This document shows, in pieces, positions 13,801-26,045 of a DNA stretch of 64,000 nucleotides. The position numbers and the translations under genes are program-made. Origin of the DNA: Tyto alba (taxonomy: Eukaryota; Chordata; Aves; Strigiformes; Tytonidae); the NCBI RefSeq assembly GCF_018691265.1, contig NW_024881313.1, positions 14,811,518-14,875,517 on the forward strand, written 5' to 3'. Each line of letters opens with the position of its first letter. Position 1 is the stretch's first letter. A model generated the notes under the pieces. That model was not told the origin of the DNA, ran no database searches, and was given only the letters and a program-made list of their open reading frames with translations.

Positions 13801-14429
13801 CAGACCAAATTTATTACCAGTGGTCATAAAAAGGACTTTTCTCTATGTAGATCAGAACAGCTTTTACTTCTACTCTGCTTCATCTTACGAGTTTGGTACC
13901 TACTGCTTTGTACTGAAAAATGCATCCATGTAATACATTCCGTTTTATATGAATATGTAAACATTCAAGACATAACTGCATGAATAAGAGATTACTAACA
14001 TTTTTCCTTTTTATAAAAGCCTAATACCGAAACTGTATTCCCCTCTGTCATTTGAGACTATTTGAGACTTTATATGCAGTGAATTCCTGCTTTCCTAAAT
14101 TACATTTTCTCATGATACAAGTACATATCTTCACTGTGTAGGCTGCAAATCTGGTGGGAAAAAAAACATTTTTTAGAAATGTCGAGTACTATCCAATTAT
14201 CATTTTGTGGCAAGTTTCCCGCCTACATTAAAACCCACAGATAGTAAAAGTCAAAAGGAGCTGTGTTACACACCAGCTTGGCTCTGGAGGGAATGTAATT
14301 ACTGCTTTTGTACTGAATTTAGTGGCTTTTTTTTAACCACTTTACATTTCCAAAACTGAACCCGGAAACAACTGTATGTTGAACTATTTGTGCTATATTA
14401 AACTAGATGTTTCACAGCAGCCATGTTTT

Positions 14430-14475
14430 GAATATTCCCAGTTACTCTGGATTCTGAATATTCCCAACTGCTCTA
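14430..14475. repeat. 26-bp-spaced imperfect direct repeat
   Basis: GAATATTCCCAGTTACTCT is followed 26 bases later by GAATATTCCCAACTGCTCT. It appears to be a small tandem duplication that has diverged slightly. Confidence 0.65.
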
Positions 14476-17400
14476 CAAATGTATTACAATTTTTGGTTGA
14501 AGATCAGTGCTTCAAGATATCTAAAGAATTCTTCTCTTCCACCCTTCCCCCGCAATACTGTAGGTCATTGAAATAAAATGTACATGTTTCAAAACACACA
14601 AGTTTCTAGTCATGAAGCTGAGTTCAAAGTACACATGAACCTGTCCTTCATGACTTTATTTTTAGGTGATCTGGGTTACACCACCTCTGTGAGAGCAAGC
14701 TTCAGGGGTAGATTCTTGCTTTGACTTCTATTATACAGTGTATTCTTCTGCAAATCACAGGAGTTTTTTCTTCAAGGCAATTCTATGTATTTTAAAATGA
14801 AACCCTTATATAAGCCTTTCACAATTGAGGAAAGAGTAATTAACTTGCGTAATTGTTAGTTGTGACCTGTAGTTTCAGTAACGCAGCTCAGCATGCCTAT
14901 AAAATGGTCAGATGCAGGCTGTTAAATAGTATTCACCAGGAAAGGATGCAATCACAGTTTCACCCTTTTCATGCATACACATCCCGGTCCCCACAAACAA
15001 AGGGCAGATGTGAGCAGAGACAACCTTCAAGAACAGATCTCAGATATCAATTTTATTTCAATAAATTTTATTCCTGCCCCCCCAAGACAGAACATTTCTC
15101 CATGGTATTATGGTTGGCTGAGCAGAGTGGGAGGAAACATGAATTAAAAATCCCATTAGAGTGGCACACATATGACTCCATGCAAGTAATGAGATACAGG
15201 AATTTCCATACAATGTATGGCTAAACAAGCATTATGAGAGGTTACAAATGGAGATAAAAGGTATACCTTAATCCTAGAAATAGAATAGAAATTCTGAATG
15301 AGAAGAAGTGAAATATGAAGTAAGACTGAAAAAAGAATACCCGTGAGAAATCTTCTGGCAAAAATTCTTGTCCCATTATTTCAAAATGGACAGATGTTTA
15401 GCACTTCAGTTTACAACTCAGAAACGCCCTGAGGGAACGACAGTGGTGATGCTGTACTAGCGTTACCTCCTCTCCACTGCACCTTCAAGCAGGAAGGCAG
15501 GCAAGCGAGTATGTTTGACCGACTGCCCTGGTGTCACCTTGATCCCCAACCTCACGTTTCTCAATTCTACATTCAGTACTCTCCTTTTGTTCCTTCTCTT
15601 TTCATCACTTAAAATTTGTTTCATTTCAAATAACATCTAAATGTATTATTTAAGTACCGAAGTAATGACATTTGCAGATGTATGCTCCTGCTCAGTAGCC
15701 CTTCTGTACAATTAATTATTGAAAAGGTAGTAAGTAAAAGCAGAACCTAGATGTTGGCACCTTACCTGCCTGCCTTTGAGAAAGGTGCCATCCTGTCTCC
15801 ATTACTGAAACTCTCCTTTTGATAATTAAAACCTTAAAAGATCACCTCACATAGGCATGCTACAGCAACACCAGGCAGGCTTCTAAAGCAGTGCCATTCC
15901 CTTGTGTCTTACTGCATTGTGGTGTTCAGTAAACATTGCTTTGCCTTGACAAAGTCAATCTGTCCGGGGAGCTCATCCCTGTAATTGCTTTAGTGCACGG
16001 TTACCTGGTTCAAACAGTCCTAACACAGACAGGGCTTCCAATCAGTACAATTCACCAAGAAATCCAGGGCTGTCTCCAATTTGAACCTCTGTCACCTCTG
16101 TACCTCACCATATTAAAATATTGGCTTTTAAACGGAGGTTCTTCATACTCATCTGTGCTGGATGTAAGCCCAATGTTAAAACCCCTCTGCACGGAATTAG
16201 TCTGAGCAGACGCAGCCACAGAGTACTGCGGGGGCACACAGTCACAGTGGGAGGCATCGAAGCAAACAGTTATGGCTCCTGGAGCTGGCCCTGGGCTTTC
16301 ATCTTCCCGCCGTCCTCCACATCCCCCTTGGTGCACCCATGCCTGGAACCCACCCCCCCATTCCAACCCCAATTCTCTTAGTGAAGCTGATTCAGAATCA
16401 AACTAAAATGAAGAAAACTAATGCAGAAAAAAACCCACTTCAAATATAGGACTGTATTTTCAAAAGCATCCTGCCATTTTTGGAGCAACAGCTTTCAAGT
16501 CCTCCGCTTGAGACATCTTGAGTGCTATTTCCATGAAAGCTCAACATTTCCAGCTCCCATGGAAATTAGCAAGTGAGGTGGGTGCTCAGCATCTCAGCAA
16601 GCCGTGGCAGTGCTTTTGCAAAGGAAAAATGTTAAAACTGAATCACTTACAATTAGGAGGTGCTATCCAATTTTAGAAACCATGCAAGAAAAATAAGGTC
16701 TTGGAATTAAAAAAAAAAGAAGATAAATTAACTCAAAAGAAAATGTAGGGAAAAAAGCAGCATTTGGAAATGCATTTAATTCCTGCATCCCCAGACTTGA
16801 TTTTTCATAGCCTTGGGGATGTGCCAGCACTTTGAAAAGATGAAAGATAACATTCTTCCAAAGGGGTCACACAGACAACATGCTACTAGCCATCAACAAA
16901 ATAGTAATTACAACGGCTTTACATTTATTTGAGAACATTTTCGATTAATAGAGCTCCTTAAAGGATTTTTAGATATTTTGTTATGGTGACATTCCTACAC
17001 TGTGTGCAATTTGTACTCTACAGAAGACCTATTTTAACACACCAAGAGACTCCACTAGAACTGGGTATTTAGGTCATTTATATTACTGCAGTGAAGCGTC
17101 AGTTATTTTGTCTGATACTCCTAGCCATTTTGTAATTTGCCAAGAGTAATGTTTTTCATCAGTAAGCTCTGGCAAGTCAATAAATGCAGGCTTGATTTGA
17201 CTTGAACTGGCATCAAGGTTAGAAATGGTGAGGGAGAACGTAAATCTTCACTATAAATGCCAATGCCGTGTTTTGTGGATGGTTAGCAGCGCTTCGTGCC
17301 CATTCTCCTCACCACACTTCCAGGATCATCTCTTAATAGACATGAGGAAAGAAACGTGTAACAGAATTTCTACTTGTCAACAAAAATACCTATTTAATGA

Positions 17401-19306
17401 ATGCTACGCAGTGAATTATGAAGCAACATAACCAGAATATGCTGGGCAGTTAGTAAGGGGTTTAAAGGAACTGGAGTGACCACCAAGGAGAACTCTGAAC
17501 ACAAGCAGAAAGGCAACAAACATTTGGTTTACAGGATGAGAGCATAAACCAGAATTGCTTCTACTTGCTTCTACTTGCTCCTTTCTCCCCAGAGGGGCAG
17601 CTCGGTCCCTGTAAGCTCCTGGGCACCCTATGTCTTCCCCAGTTCTGCCCGCTGTAGCTGTCAGATGGTTGCCTAAAACCCGTTCGCAATATTGTTCGTA
17701 AGTACGCAAAAGGAATAAACACCTCTAATTGCCACTTCCTTCAGAGCTGGGGAAAAAAAGGATGAAGAGGTCACTGACAGAATCCTCTCCATGCTGATTT
17801 CAAGATGAGCAGAATTCAGTCATTGCTGGATGAACTAGGCATAAGTAATCTTTCTTTACCCCTGTGGTGTGAGCACCGAGAGGTGCAGAGAGAGTTTTGG
17901 GAAAGAGGTGAGAGCTCCAACATTCAGCTTCCTTTGAGATCTTCTGGCCACAATAGCAAATAAAACCAAACCCAGAAGTTTGCAAATCTAAACCCCTACA
18001 TGCCAATATGTAGGTAGGAATATAGTATTTATTATAAAAGCTAGTGAATTGTGTATTGTGTAATTTTAGCATCAGCAACTAAATTTGCTTGTGTCTGCTT
18101 TTCTGGGGTACAACTTCATGTGCCAAACAACAAACTATATCCATGTAGGACACACATCAAGAACAATAAAAAAAAAAAACACATTAAAAAACTAGCTGTA
18201 TACAAGGTTATAACTGTAACAGTCAGCCTACAAAGTCTCCATTTTCACTACCCTCTGGAATTGACGGTGTGTAGATGGCTGCTATTTTTCTTTTGTTTCT
18301 TGTTTCTTCTGTCAGTATCAAAAGAATGACATCATCGCAATCCACCTGTATTTTCTGTCACTCTCAGCTAGCGATCAGACCAATCTATACTGGCATTTCA
18401 GTTAGCAAAATTACTCCAAAGCCCTTTCATTAATGGACAACTAAATAATGATTTCTCTCAGGTAGAAATACTTCTTGTCATTTCCCAAGAACCCTGCATC
18501 CATGTACTGATAGGGGAAAACAATGACACATCCTAAACAATAACAGCATTGACAGAAGCACAGTAATACCCTTAATAGTCTTCAAACTGCTTTCTTTTGA
18601 ACAAGACAAACAAAAGAAATCCATTTGCTTAGACCTTTCACGAACTGCACATTTTGAAACTTCAAGTCAAAATAAGGGGCACAGATGCTATGATCAAAGA
18701 GCAGCTGCTTGCTTAATCCATCAGGAAAAGGATCCAAACAAAAGCTTAAACGAGCAAACTGACAAGAATTCAAATGTTGAGGCTAGAATTTTTATTCACT
18801 GAAAAAGGGAGCATGCCTTTTAAATAACAGCAGAGAGGTAAAATAATACACAGGCATTATGATGTTTATGAATTCCTGGCTTCAAAGTATTTCATTGACA
18901 AAGCCATTAGAATCTACTATATAGCAAATGTGTCTTCCTGGTGATTAGAGCTACTTTCACTTCACTGCCACTACAGAAACTGTCAGATTGTTTGGGTTAT
19001 GGAATTGGGATAGAGTGTAATATTTTTTTTATTAAATGGCTTGTACAGCTAATTAGTTATTTAATACAACCAGTGGTGCATGCAGCCAAGTGGAACAGGT
19101 CTTATTCACTAAATTTAGTGAGATAATTTGTTAGGAAAAGTTACTGTGAAATTCCTGAATGAACTAAAATTACAGTGAGAAAACCAGGTTATGTTCAGCC
19201 CAGACATGAAGTATTAACCAGATGAACTGAGAAGTCCCCCCAGGCTATCACCTGAATCCCAAGAGCTGAATACATTGCTGAAGACTATTCTTGACCCCAG
19301 AGACTG

Positions 19307-19331
19307 AAAAAACAAAAACAAAAACAAAAAC
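19307..19331. repeat. (CAAAAA)n simple repeat
   Basis: A short A-rich repeat with C about every sixth base, about 290 bases from the LTR. It is not part of the LTR. Confidence 0.7.
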
Positions 19332-19620
19332 ACTTGTAACAATGAAAAGTTAATATTTGAATTGCTGCAACTACAGTCACATCAACAAGAACATGATACA
19401 CTCAATTTACAGAGCAGGGTCATTTCTGCCAGCTCTTGCTGATCCTTTGCGGCAGTGTAATGTAAAGTACCTGCCAAAATAAAGAATTCAACCCAAACTA
19501 ATGTTTTAGAAACTCTTGCATCTTACAAAATTGCCACTAGAACAGGAGAGAAATCTAGATGGTAGAAGACACAAGTCCCTTCATCCACAGGCATGATGAA
19601 CACAGAAGAGCACGAGTCAG

Positions 19621-20694
19621 TGTCGTGGTTTAGGCCTGATTGGCAGCCAACCACAATGCAGCACCTCTCTCTCCCTTCCCCTCCGGCAATGAGAAGGGAC
19701 AGAGAGCCAGGCTTGGGGTTCAAGATAGGACTGGGATGGGGGAAAATCCCCCTTTTATGATCACGAGCAAAAGGCAGACTCGTTAGGGGAAGAAAAGAAG
19801 AACACACATTTATTACAGGCACTAACAACACATAACAGAGTAGGACAGTGAGAAGCATTGTCACATCTTGAGAACACCTTCCCCCCACCCCTCCCTTCTT
19901 CCCGGGCTCAGCTCTGCTCCCGATATCTCTACCTCCTCCCCCAGTGGCGCAGGGGCAGGGAATGGGGGGTGCAGTCAGCGCGGCCACTTCCTTCATCTTC
20001 GGTGAGGGGAGTGTCCAAAACTTGTTCCCCCCTGCTCCATCGTGGTCCCCCTCTCACAGGAGACAGTCCTCCACAAACTTTCTCTGACTTGAATTCCTCC
20101 CACGGGCTGCAGCGTTCCCCACACTGCTCCGTCATGGGTCACTAACTTCCTCCAACTGGATTCCCTCCCACGGCTGCAGCCCTTCCCGAGCTGCTCCGGC
20201 GTGGGACTCCCCCGCATGCTGCAATCCTCCCAGCACTGAATTACAGCAGTGGGGCTGCCTTTTCCCATGAGACCCCGGCCTTCTTCGGGCACAGAACCTT
20301 GATCATTCGAGCAGGAGCAACAGGCCACAAATCAATGTCTGCTCCACCGTAGATCTTCATGGATGGCAGGGGGAGGGCCGCCCTGCCGTCTCACCACAGG
20401 ATACAGGGGGGTCTCTGCTCCGGCACACCTCCCCCCTCCTTTCTTCCTCCGTTCCTCCACTGACCTTCGTGTTCATGCAGCTGCAGCAACTCCTCCTCAC
20501 AAGTCCCACTGCCCGTCACCACGTCCCTTCTTAAATACGTTATTGCAGAGGCGCAGCTGATTGGCTCAATTTCCCAAACAGAAGTGGAGCTGACGTGGAG
20601 CTGGGGGAGCTTCGAGAAGCTTCTCACAGGGGGCCGCCCCGATAGCCCCCTCCCCTGCCACCAAAAAACTCCACCACTCACTCAACCCAGGACA
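19621..20694 (-). mobile_element. Solo LTR of an endogenous retrovirus, 1,074 bp
   Basis: The element starts TGTCGTGGTTTAGG and ends CTCAACCCAGGACA, so it has TG...CA ends. It is flanked by a perfect 5-bp duplication, GTCAG (19616-19620 and 20695-20699). It reads in minus-strand sense: CGTATTTAAGAAGG near 20527-20541 is a TATA-like box and AATAAA lies at 19814-19809. Three imperfect copies of a CTGCTCC...TGGG unit lie at about 20032, 20124 and 20191. There is no internal retroviral coding region, so this is a solo LTR left by recombination. The 5-bp duplication would fit an ERVL-type element, but the class is not certain. Confidence 0.9.
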
Positions 20695-20699
20695 GTCAG

Positions 20700-22049
20700 G
20701 AAGGTGATTTGAGAAAGACCTCCTTAAATTAAAAGGCAGAGGAGACACTGGATACTGATACGTGGCACGTTGATGTATGTGGCACTGCAAGAGTCTCAAG
20801 TTATATTCAAAACAATACAGGCAAGAATGCACCACCGAGGTCTCCCAAAAGAGATCTGTCTGTGCTATACATTTTATCTTCCCAGTGTCCATTCCTGAAA
20901 TCAAAGTACATTGTCCAGTGTAAGCTCAGTTTAACCCTAATACAGTAACAGAGGTCAAACAACGTTTTTAACTAATAGACAGTATTTTGATTTTGAGCAC
21001 TGGGAAAAAGAACAATTATCAGAATTTCCTTCATGAAGATTATGCAAAATGTAGCTAAAAAATATGGATTTTCACCTACAAATAATAATTTGAATGAAAA
21101 AATGTGAAACTTAATATTCCTTGGCAGAAGGTCTCCTATGACACTTGGTCTTCCCACTTCCTGACTCATCACAATCTAACTAGGACTCACTTGGCAGAGG
21201 TGAACTACATATAGTCCAGATGTTTAGTGTAAGCTGTAAGGGAAGAGAAAGATATGGAGCATCTAACTGCAGCTCCTTTGGGACACTAAAAAGGCTGATT
21301 TAATAGCAAATTGATTCAAAACATTTTTAACTGGAAATAATACAACGTTCTGAAATTTTAAATCAAAGCTGAATGTTTCAATGTCTCCTGGACAGTTCTT
21401 TCCAGCTATACACTGTTTTCACCAAAAGTAAGTAACTGCAGATTATTTTTTGTGAGGGAATAGTTTCCATTTACCAAAGAAAGGAAATACTATTGTCCAA
21501 AAAATTTATCATTTCATAAAGAATGTAATTAGGCCCAGTTCACAATGTAAAACCATGAATTCTTTGATACACAGTAAATAGTTGTGTTTGTATCACCATC
21601 TAAAAGTAAATTAGCATACTTCCAAAAAATGGGCTTCCAAAATGATCCACCCTTCTAATACTAATGCTCCAACATTTTAAAATTAGCAATGATTAAGACT
21701 AACAATAAGAAAAGGTGAATTTTGTCAGAATAAATATGCCATCCACCAGAAGATATGGTTGAAGAAAAACAATCTGGACACTTTACAAACCTACCAGCAA
21801 TTTACAGAGCATTCCAGGCTGTCTCTAGATTGATCATACTATTAGTTGGTATGAAGTCTTACCTTGGGAGGTATTATGGCTTTTACTGTTTGACATGTAG
21901 AATTTGTAGCTTTTTGGAGCACACAAAAACAATGGACTTATACTGAATCTGCTTTATATTTTCACATATATTTCATTTTCCCATTTTATTCCAATGCCTG
22001 TGCTACCTATATTGAGTGGAAACCTGCCCTGCGCATGACCTCAGAGGCA
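20700..22049. other. Intronic sequence between the LTR and a CR1
   Basis: AT-rich intron of PPP1R9A. No features recognised. Confidence 0.5.
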
Positions 22050-22574
22050 CCTATAATTAAAGAAGTCCTTATCCCACTCTACTCAGTGCTTGTTGGGCCA
22101 CACCTGGAATAATATGTTCAGTTTTGGTCCCCACTTTGCAAAAAATCTGTGGATAGGCTGGAGGGGGTCCAGACGAGGGCCACAAAGTGATCAAGGGTCT
22201 GTGAAGCCTGTCATATAAGGAAAGGCTGAGAGAACTGGGTTTGTTCAGCCCAAGAGAAGAGAAGGCTTAGGGGAGACCGGGACAAAGAAGATGGATATTC
22301 CCTTTTCACAAGGAGTCAATGGAAAAGATGAGGGGTAATGGGTACAGGTTACTCCTGGGGAGATTCCAACTGGACACAAGAGTAGAATTTTTCACTACGA
22401 GAACAATCTGCCACTGGAACCATCTTCTCAGGGAAGTGGTGGTTTCCCCAACACTGGACACTTTTAAGATTCATCTGGACAGGGCACTGGGCCACCTTGC
22501 CTAGACCGTGCTTCTGCCAAGAAAGGTTGGACCAGATGACCCGCAAGGCCCCTTCCAACCTGGTATTCTATGAT
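22050..22574 (+). mobile_element. CR1 LINE 3' fragment
   Basis: The sequence from about 22060 (GAAGTCCTTATCCCACTCTA) through GGCTGGAGGGGGTCCAGACG to CCCCTTCCAACCTGGTATTC and the terminal TCTATGAT is the 3' end of a CR1, on the plus strand. It differs from the 1300-3773 copy in its 3' region (CCAGATGACCCGCAAGGCCC), so it is another subfamily. No intact ORF remains. Confidence 0.9.
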
Positions 22575-24579
22575 AACTCAGCACATGATTTATTCAGACA
22601 TATAGCACTTTGCAACAGAATAAAATAAATGCAAGTACGTGGTAATGTAATAGAATATACTAATAAGGGAAAAACCTCCCTCTCCCACTCTTGAAGCACA
22701 CTAAAATCATTTTAACCTACTGCAGACCGAAGAAGTGAAAGGCTTGTGAAACACTTGAGAGAAAACTCCTCCCAGATATTAACAGTAATTTAACACTAGA
22801 CATTTTTTTTGGTTACATCTTCTCAAATGCTGTTTCTAAATTTTAGACTGTACATCTATATACTATGTGTTCAACTACTGTGGTGTTTTACTGAAATAAA
22901 AACAGTTAATTGTTCCAATTACCCTGGAGTTCTGAAGTTGTGCATAAATATGCCATTAAATACTGTGTGTAATAATCCCACTGTTGTGATTGCTCTGACA
23001 AGCAATTGGCATTTGGAAAAGTCCAGCAGAACATGACTTCCATTTCCTTCTGTGTATCTGAGATATTAATGAGATGGTCATATACTGAAAGATATTTTTC
23101 CAACATGAACCTAGGAATTTCATAGGTAGCATCCATGAACAAGAAAAGATAAACTATCTTTTCATTACAATCATGATGTAAGACCCAAAACAAGGTTCAG
23201 ATTCATTGACGACATAATTTGAAAAAGTCCATGTTAGTCTGGAGTTCTTAGGTATCCACACACTGAATCTAATAATGCTGGAGAAAGAAGGTATTTCTAC
23301 AATTCACAATTTTATTTAAATGCTATTTATGCTATTAAAAACAGAGCCCTAATGCATCTGAAGTTCAGCTTGCACAATACAAGTCAAGTAATGGCAGAGA
23401 CTACATCAGGTGACCTATCATACTGCAGTTCAGTTTTCTTTAATTTTCAATATTTTAATAGCTAAGGCCAACTTCATAGTCAATAGAGGGGAAAAAAAAG
23501 GCTCATTTGCAAACTAATTCATCTATCTGTTTCAGACATCCCCCTTAGGATGACATTAATTACACTGACTATACTGACTAGATTGTCATTGACTGTAAAC
23601 TTTAAGGTGACTACCTCAGAATCACTTTTACTTACTTTTCTATTGTAGCTACTCCTTGTGAGGTGACATACAGATTGTTTAACAATCTGGCGGGTTTCTT
23701 CCTGTACTTCAATCCAGAATACAAACCTACTTGGCTCAGAACCATCTAAATCAAAAATGGAAGTCTTACATCTGGATAAACGTCAGGAATACTTTACTCA
23801 CCTCCACCCATAAATATGTGAAAACTCCGACATATCAATGAAGAAGAACTTACTTCCTTCTTTACTCATTATTCAATTTCTTTTTCTCATTATTCAATTC
23901 AGGCTTGTCTGTGACCTGGAGAGACTGTGAATCAGTTGTTCATGATGAAAAGCTGGCTCACGATGTACTGGCCTAGAAATGTGTATGGGGAAGAATGCAG
24001 CAAAAGAAGGCAAGGTGCCTAGCTGTCCACTCAAGTGTTTAGACCTGTACCCCGAGGCAGCATCCACTGGTGCAATCACATCAGAAATCTCAGGTTCCAG
24101 GTTTCTCAGTTCAATTTCATTAATTCCTCTGGCAGAAAGCAGGATAGCTCTACTGTAGTTTTTTCATAGAGAATGAGCTTCACTATGCAAGTAGAACTAT
24201 ACTTGATATCAGTGGCATTTTACAGCTGACAAGTTTGTCAGTTCCAACACATTAGAAAAATCCATAGCTCTCTTGTGATAAACCTGCCAAAATGAAGTGG
24301 AAAAGCATGCTTCTGCAAGCGTTGATTTCTTCTGTCACTGGCTTGATCCAGCACATAGAGAGAAGCTAAGACATTCCATTTAGGACACTAACATGAACAG
24401 AAACCAGGAGGTCCCTTTTAATTCTCAAACCAAACCCTGCTCCTGTGGGGTACTTTATAGTTTCTTTCATGAATATACCGAAGTCCATCTTAATACTATT
24501 TCAATGCCTTCTACCCCAATATGAAGATTCAAGGCATACTGGTCTGGTATTAAGAACTGTCCTCTACTTTCCATTCTAA
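22575..24579. other. Intronic sequence without recognised features
   Basis: AT-rich intron. A short direct repeat of CTCATTATTCAATT at about 23866-23899 is the only local structure I noticed. Confidence 0.5.
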
Positions 24580-25061
24580 ATTCACTCATTGCTCTCTTGG
24601 ATCGCATTATTGTCAGCTCTGTCTACCCATTCATTCCAATGCAAAGTTTCTTAAATGCAAGATGTTGGAACTGTAAGCAGTCGCTCAGAGTAGGTTTTCT
24701 CAGCACTTCACTACCTGTACTAGACATATCTCCCTGTAACCTCCCTAAATACACTCTTGCTTTGTACATGGCTACATAGCCCCATTGTGCTAGTCCTATG
24801 ATCAACAGTGAATGCAGGTATTTCCTTCTTTCTTCTGAATTTCCAGATGCCAGTCATAAACCCAGAAGTGCATGACTTTATTGTCCTTCTGACTGACTGT
24901 AATCTCACGTTACACCAGTCTTCAAGGTCAACTGGTTTGTCTTTTACTATATTGTTTACATCCCCAAATTTTATACAACTATTTCCATAGTTGCTTTTTT
25001 GATCAGCATCACTAGCGAAAACATTCTTCAACTCTTGAGTGTCTATCCAGTAACTTCGCAC
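24580..25061 (-). mobile_element. Degraded ancient LINE (CR1/L3-like) remnant
   Basis: Read on the minus strand, the region keeps the outline of the C-terminal part of a CR1/L3-type ORF2. An AATAAAGTCATGCACTTCTG segment resembles the 'CKVMHLG' coding stretch. Further on, AGATATGTCTAGTACAGG, GGAAGTGCT-like and CATTTAAGAAA strings appear in the order seen in old CR1/L3 copies. Frames are badly broken and similarity is weak, so family assignment is tentative. Confidence 0.5.
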
Positions 25062-25207
25062 TAGCTTGACTGCTCTGCTTTCAACCTACTCATTGGCGTG
25101 ATCTGTTTGCCCAAATTTACTACCTAACTTACAACTCTACAGCACTGGCAGGAAAAAACCTCCTGTCATCTATTTAGACTGAAGTTACAGAAAAGCTCCA
25201 AACAAGT

Positions 25208-26045
25208 TTCACAGATTCACAGAATGGTTCATGTTGGTAGGGACTTCAGGAGGTCATCTGGTCCAGCCCCGCTGCTCAAGCAGGGCCACCTAGAGAAGGT
25301 TGCCCAGGAACATGTCCAGATGATGTCCCAGTACCTTTGAGGACCTAGACTTCACAATCTCTCTGGGCAACCTTTACCAGTGCTCAGCGAGCCTCAGAGT
25401 AAACAGTTTTTTCTTATGTACAGACAAATGTCACATCGCTGGCTCATGTTCAACTTGGTGTTCTCCAGGACACCCAGGTCCCCTTCCTCAAAGCTGCTTT
25501 CCAGACAGGCAGCCCCCAACATATACTGGTGCATGGGGTTGTTCCTGGGTGCAGGACTTCGCACTTCTTGTTGAGCTTCATGAGGTTCCTGTCCATCCGT
25601 TTCTCCTGTCAAGGTCCCTCTGGATGGCAGCTTGACCCTCTGGCTTATCAGTCACTCCTCCCAGATTTGTGTCATCAGCAAACTTGCTGTGGATACACTG
25701 CCCCATCATCCAGATCATGAATGAAGGTGTTGAACAGGACTGGGCCCAGGAGGGGTACACTGTTAGTTACTATCCTCCAATTAGAGTTTGTGCCTCTGAG
25801 CTCACCCATTAAGTTTTCAGCCCACCTCACTGTCTGCTCATGCAGCCCACACTTCATCAGCTTCTCTGTGAAGACGTTACAGGAGACAGTGTTGAAAGCC
25901 TTAGTGAAATCAAGATCGACAAGATACGCTGCTCTTCCCTCATCTACCCGGCCCGTCATTTCATCATAGGTGGTATCAGATTGGTCAAGCATGACTTCCC
26001 CTTGGTGATTCTATAATAACTACTCCTGATGACCTTCTTATTTAT
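25208..26045 (-). mobile_element. CR1 LINE fragment with reverse-transcriptase remnant
   Basis: The copy starts, in plus coordinates, with the antisense CR1 3' end (TTCACAGATTCACAGAATGG). On the minus strand it encodes two pieces of the ORF2 reverse transcriptase. 25992-25675 has LVDLDFTKAFNTVS and then VPLLGPVLFNTFIHDLDDG; after a frameshift, 25760-25578 has SKFADDTNLGGV, containing the FADD catalytic box. The 5' part is truncated near 26045 and the frame is broken, so it is inactive. It lies inside the PPP1R9A intron in the same orientation as the gene. Confidence 0.92.

Larger units (their letters stand above)
10816..19620. other. Intronic sequence with small local duplications
   Basis: About 8.8 kb of AT-rich intron. 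It contains a 26-bp-spaced duplication (GAATATTCCCA at 14430 and 14456) and a TTGCTTCTAC tandem at 17555-17579. I recognise no gene. Confidence 0.5.

Noticed and set aside
19523..19996. 157-codon minus-strand frame and other frames at 19.5-20.7 kb
   Set aside because: They lie in the solo LTR, which is noncoding. No retroviral gene is present.
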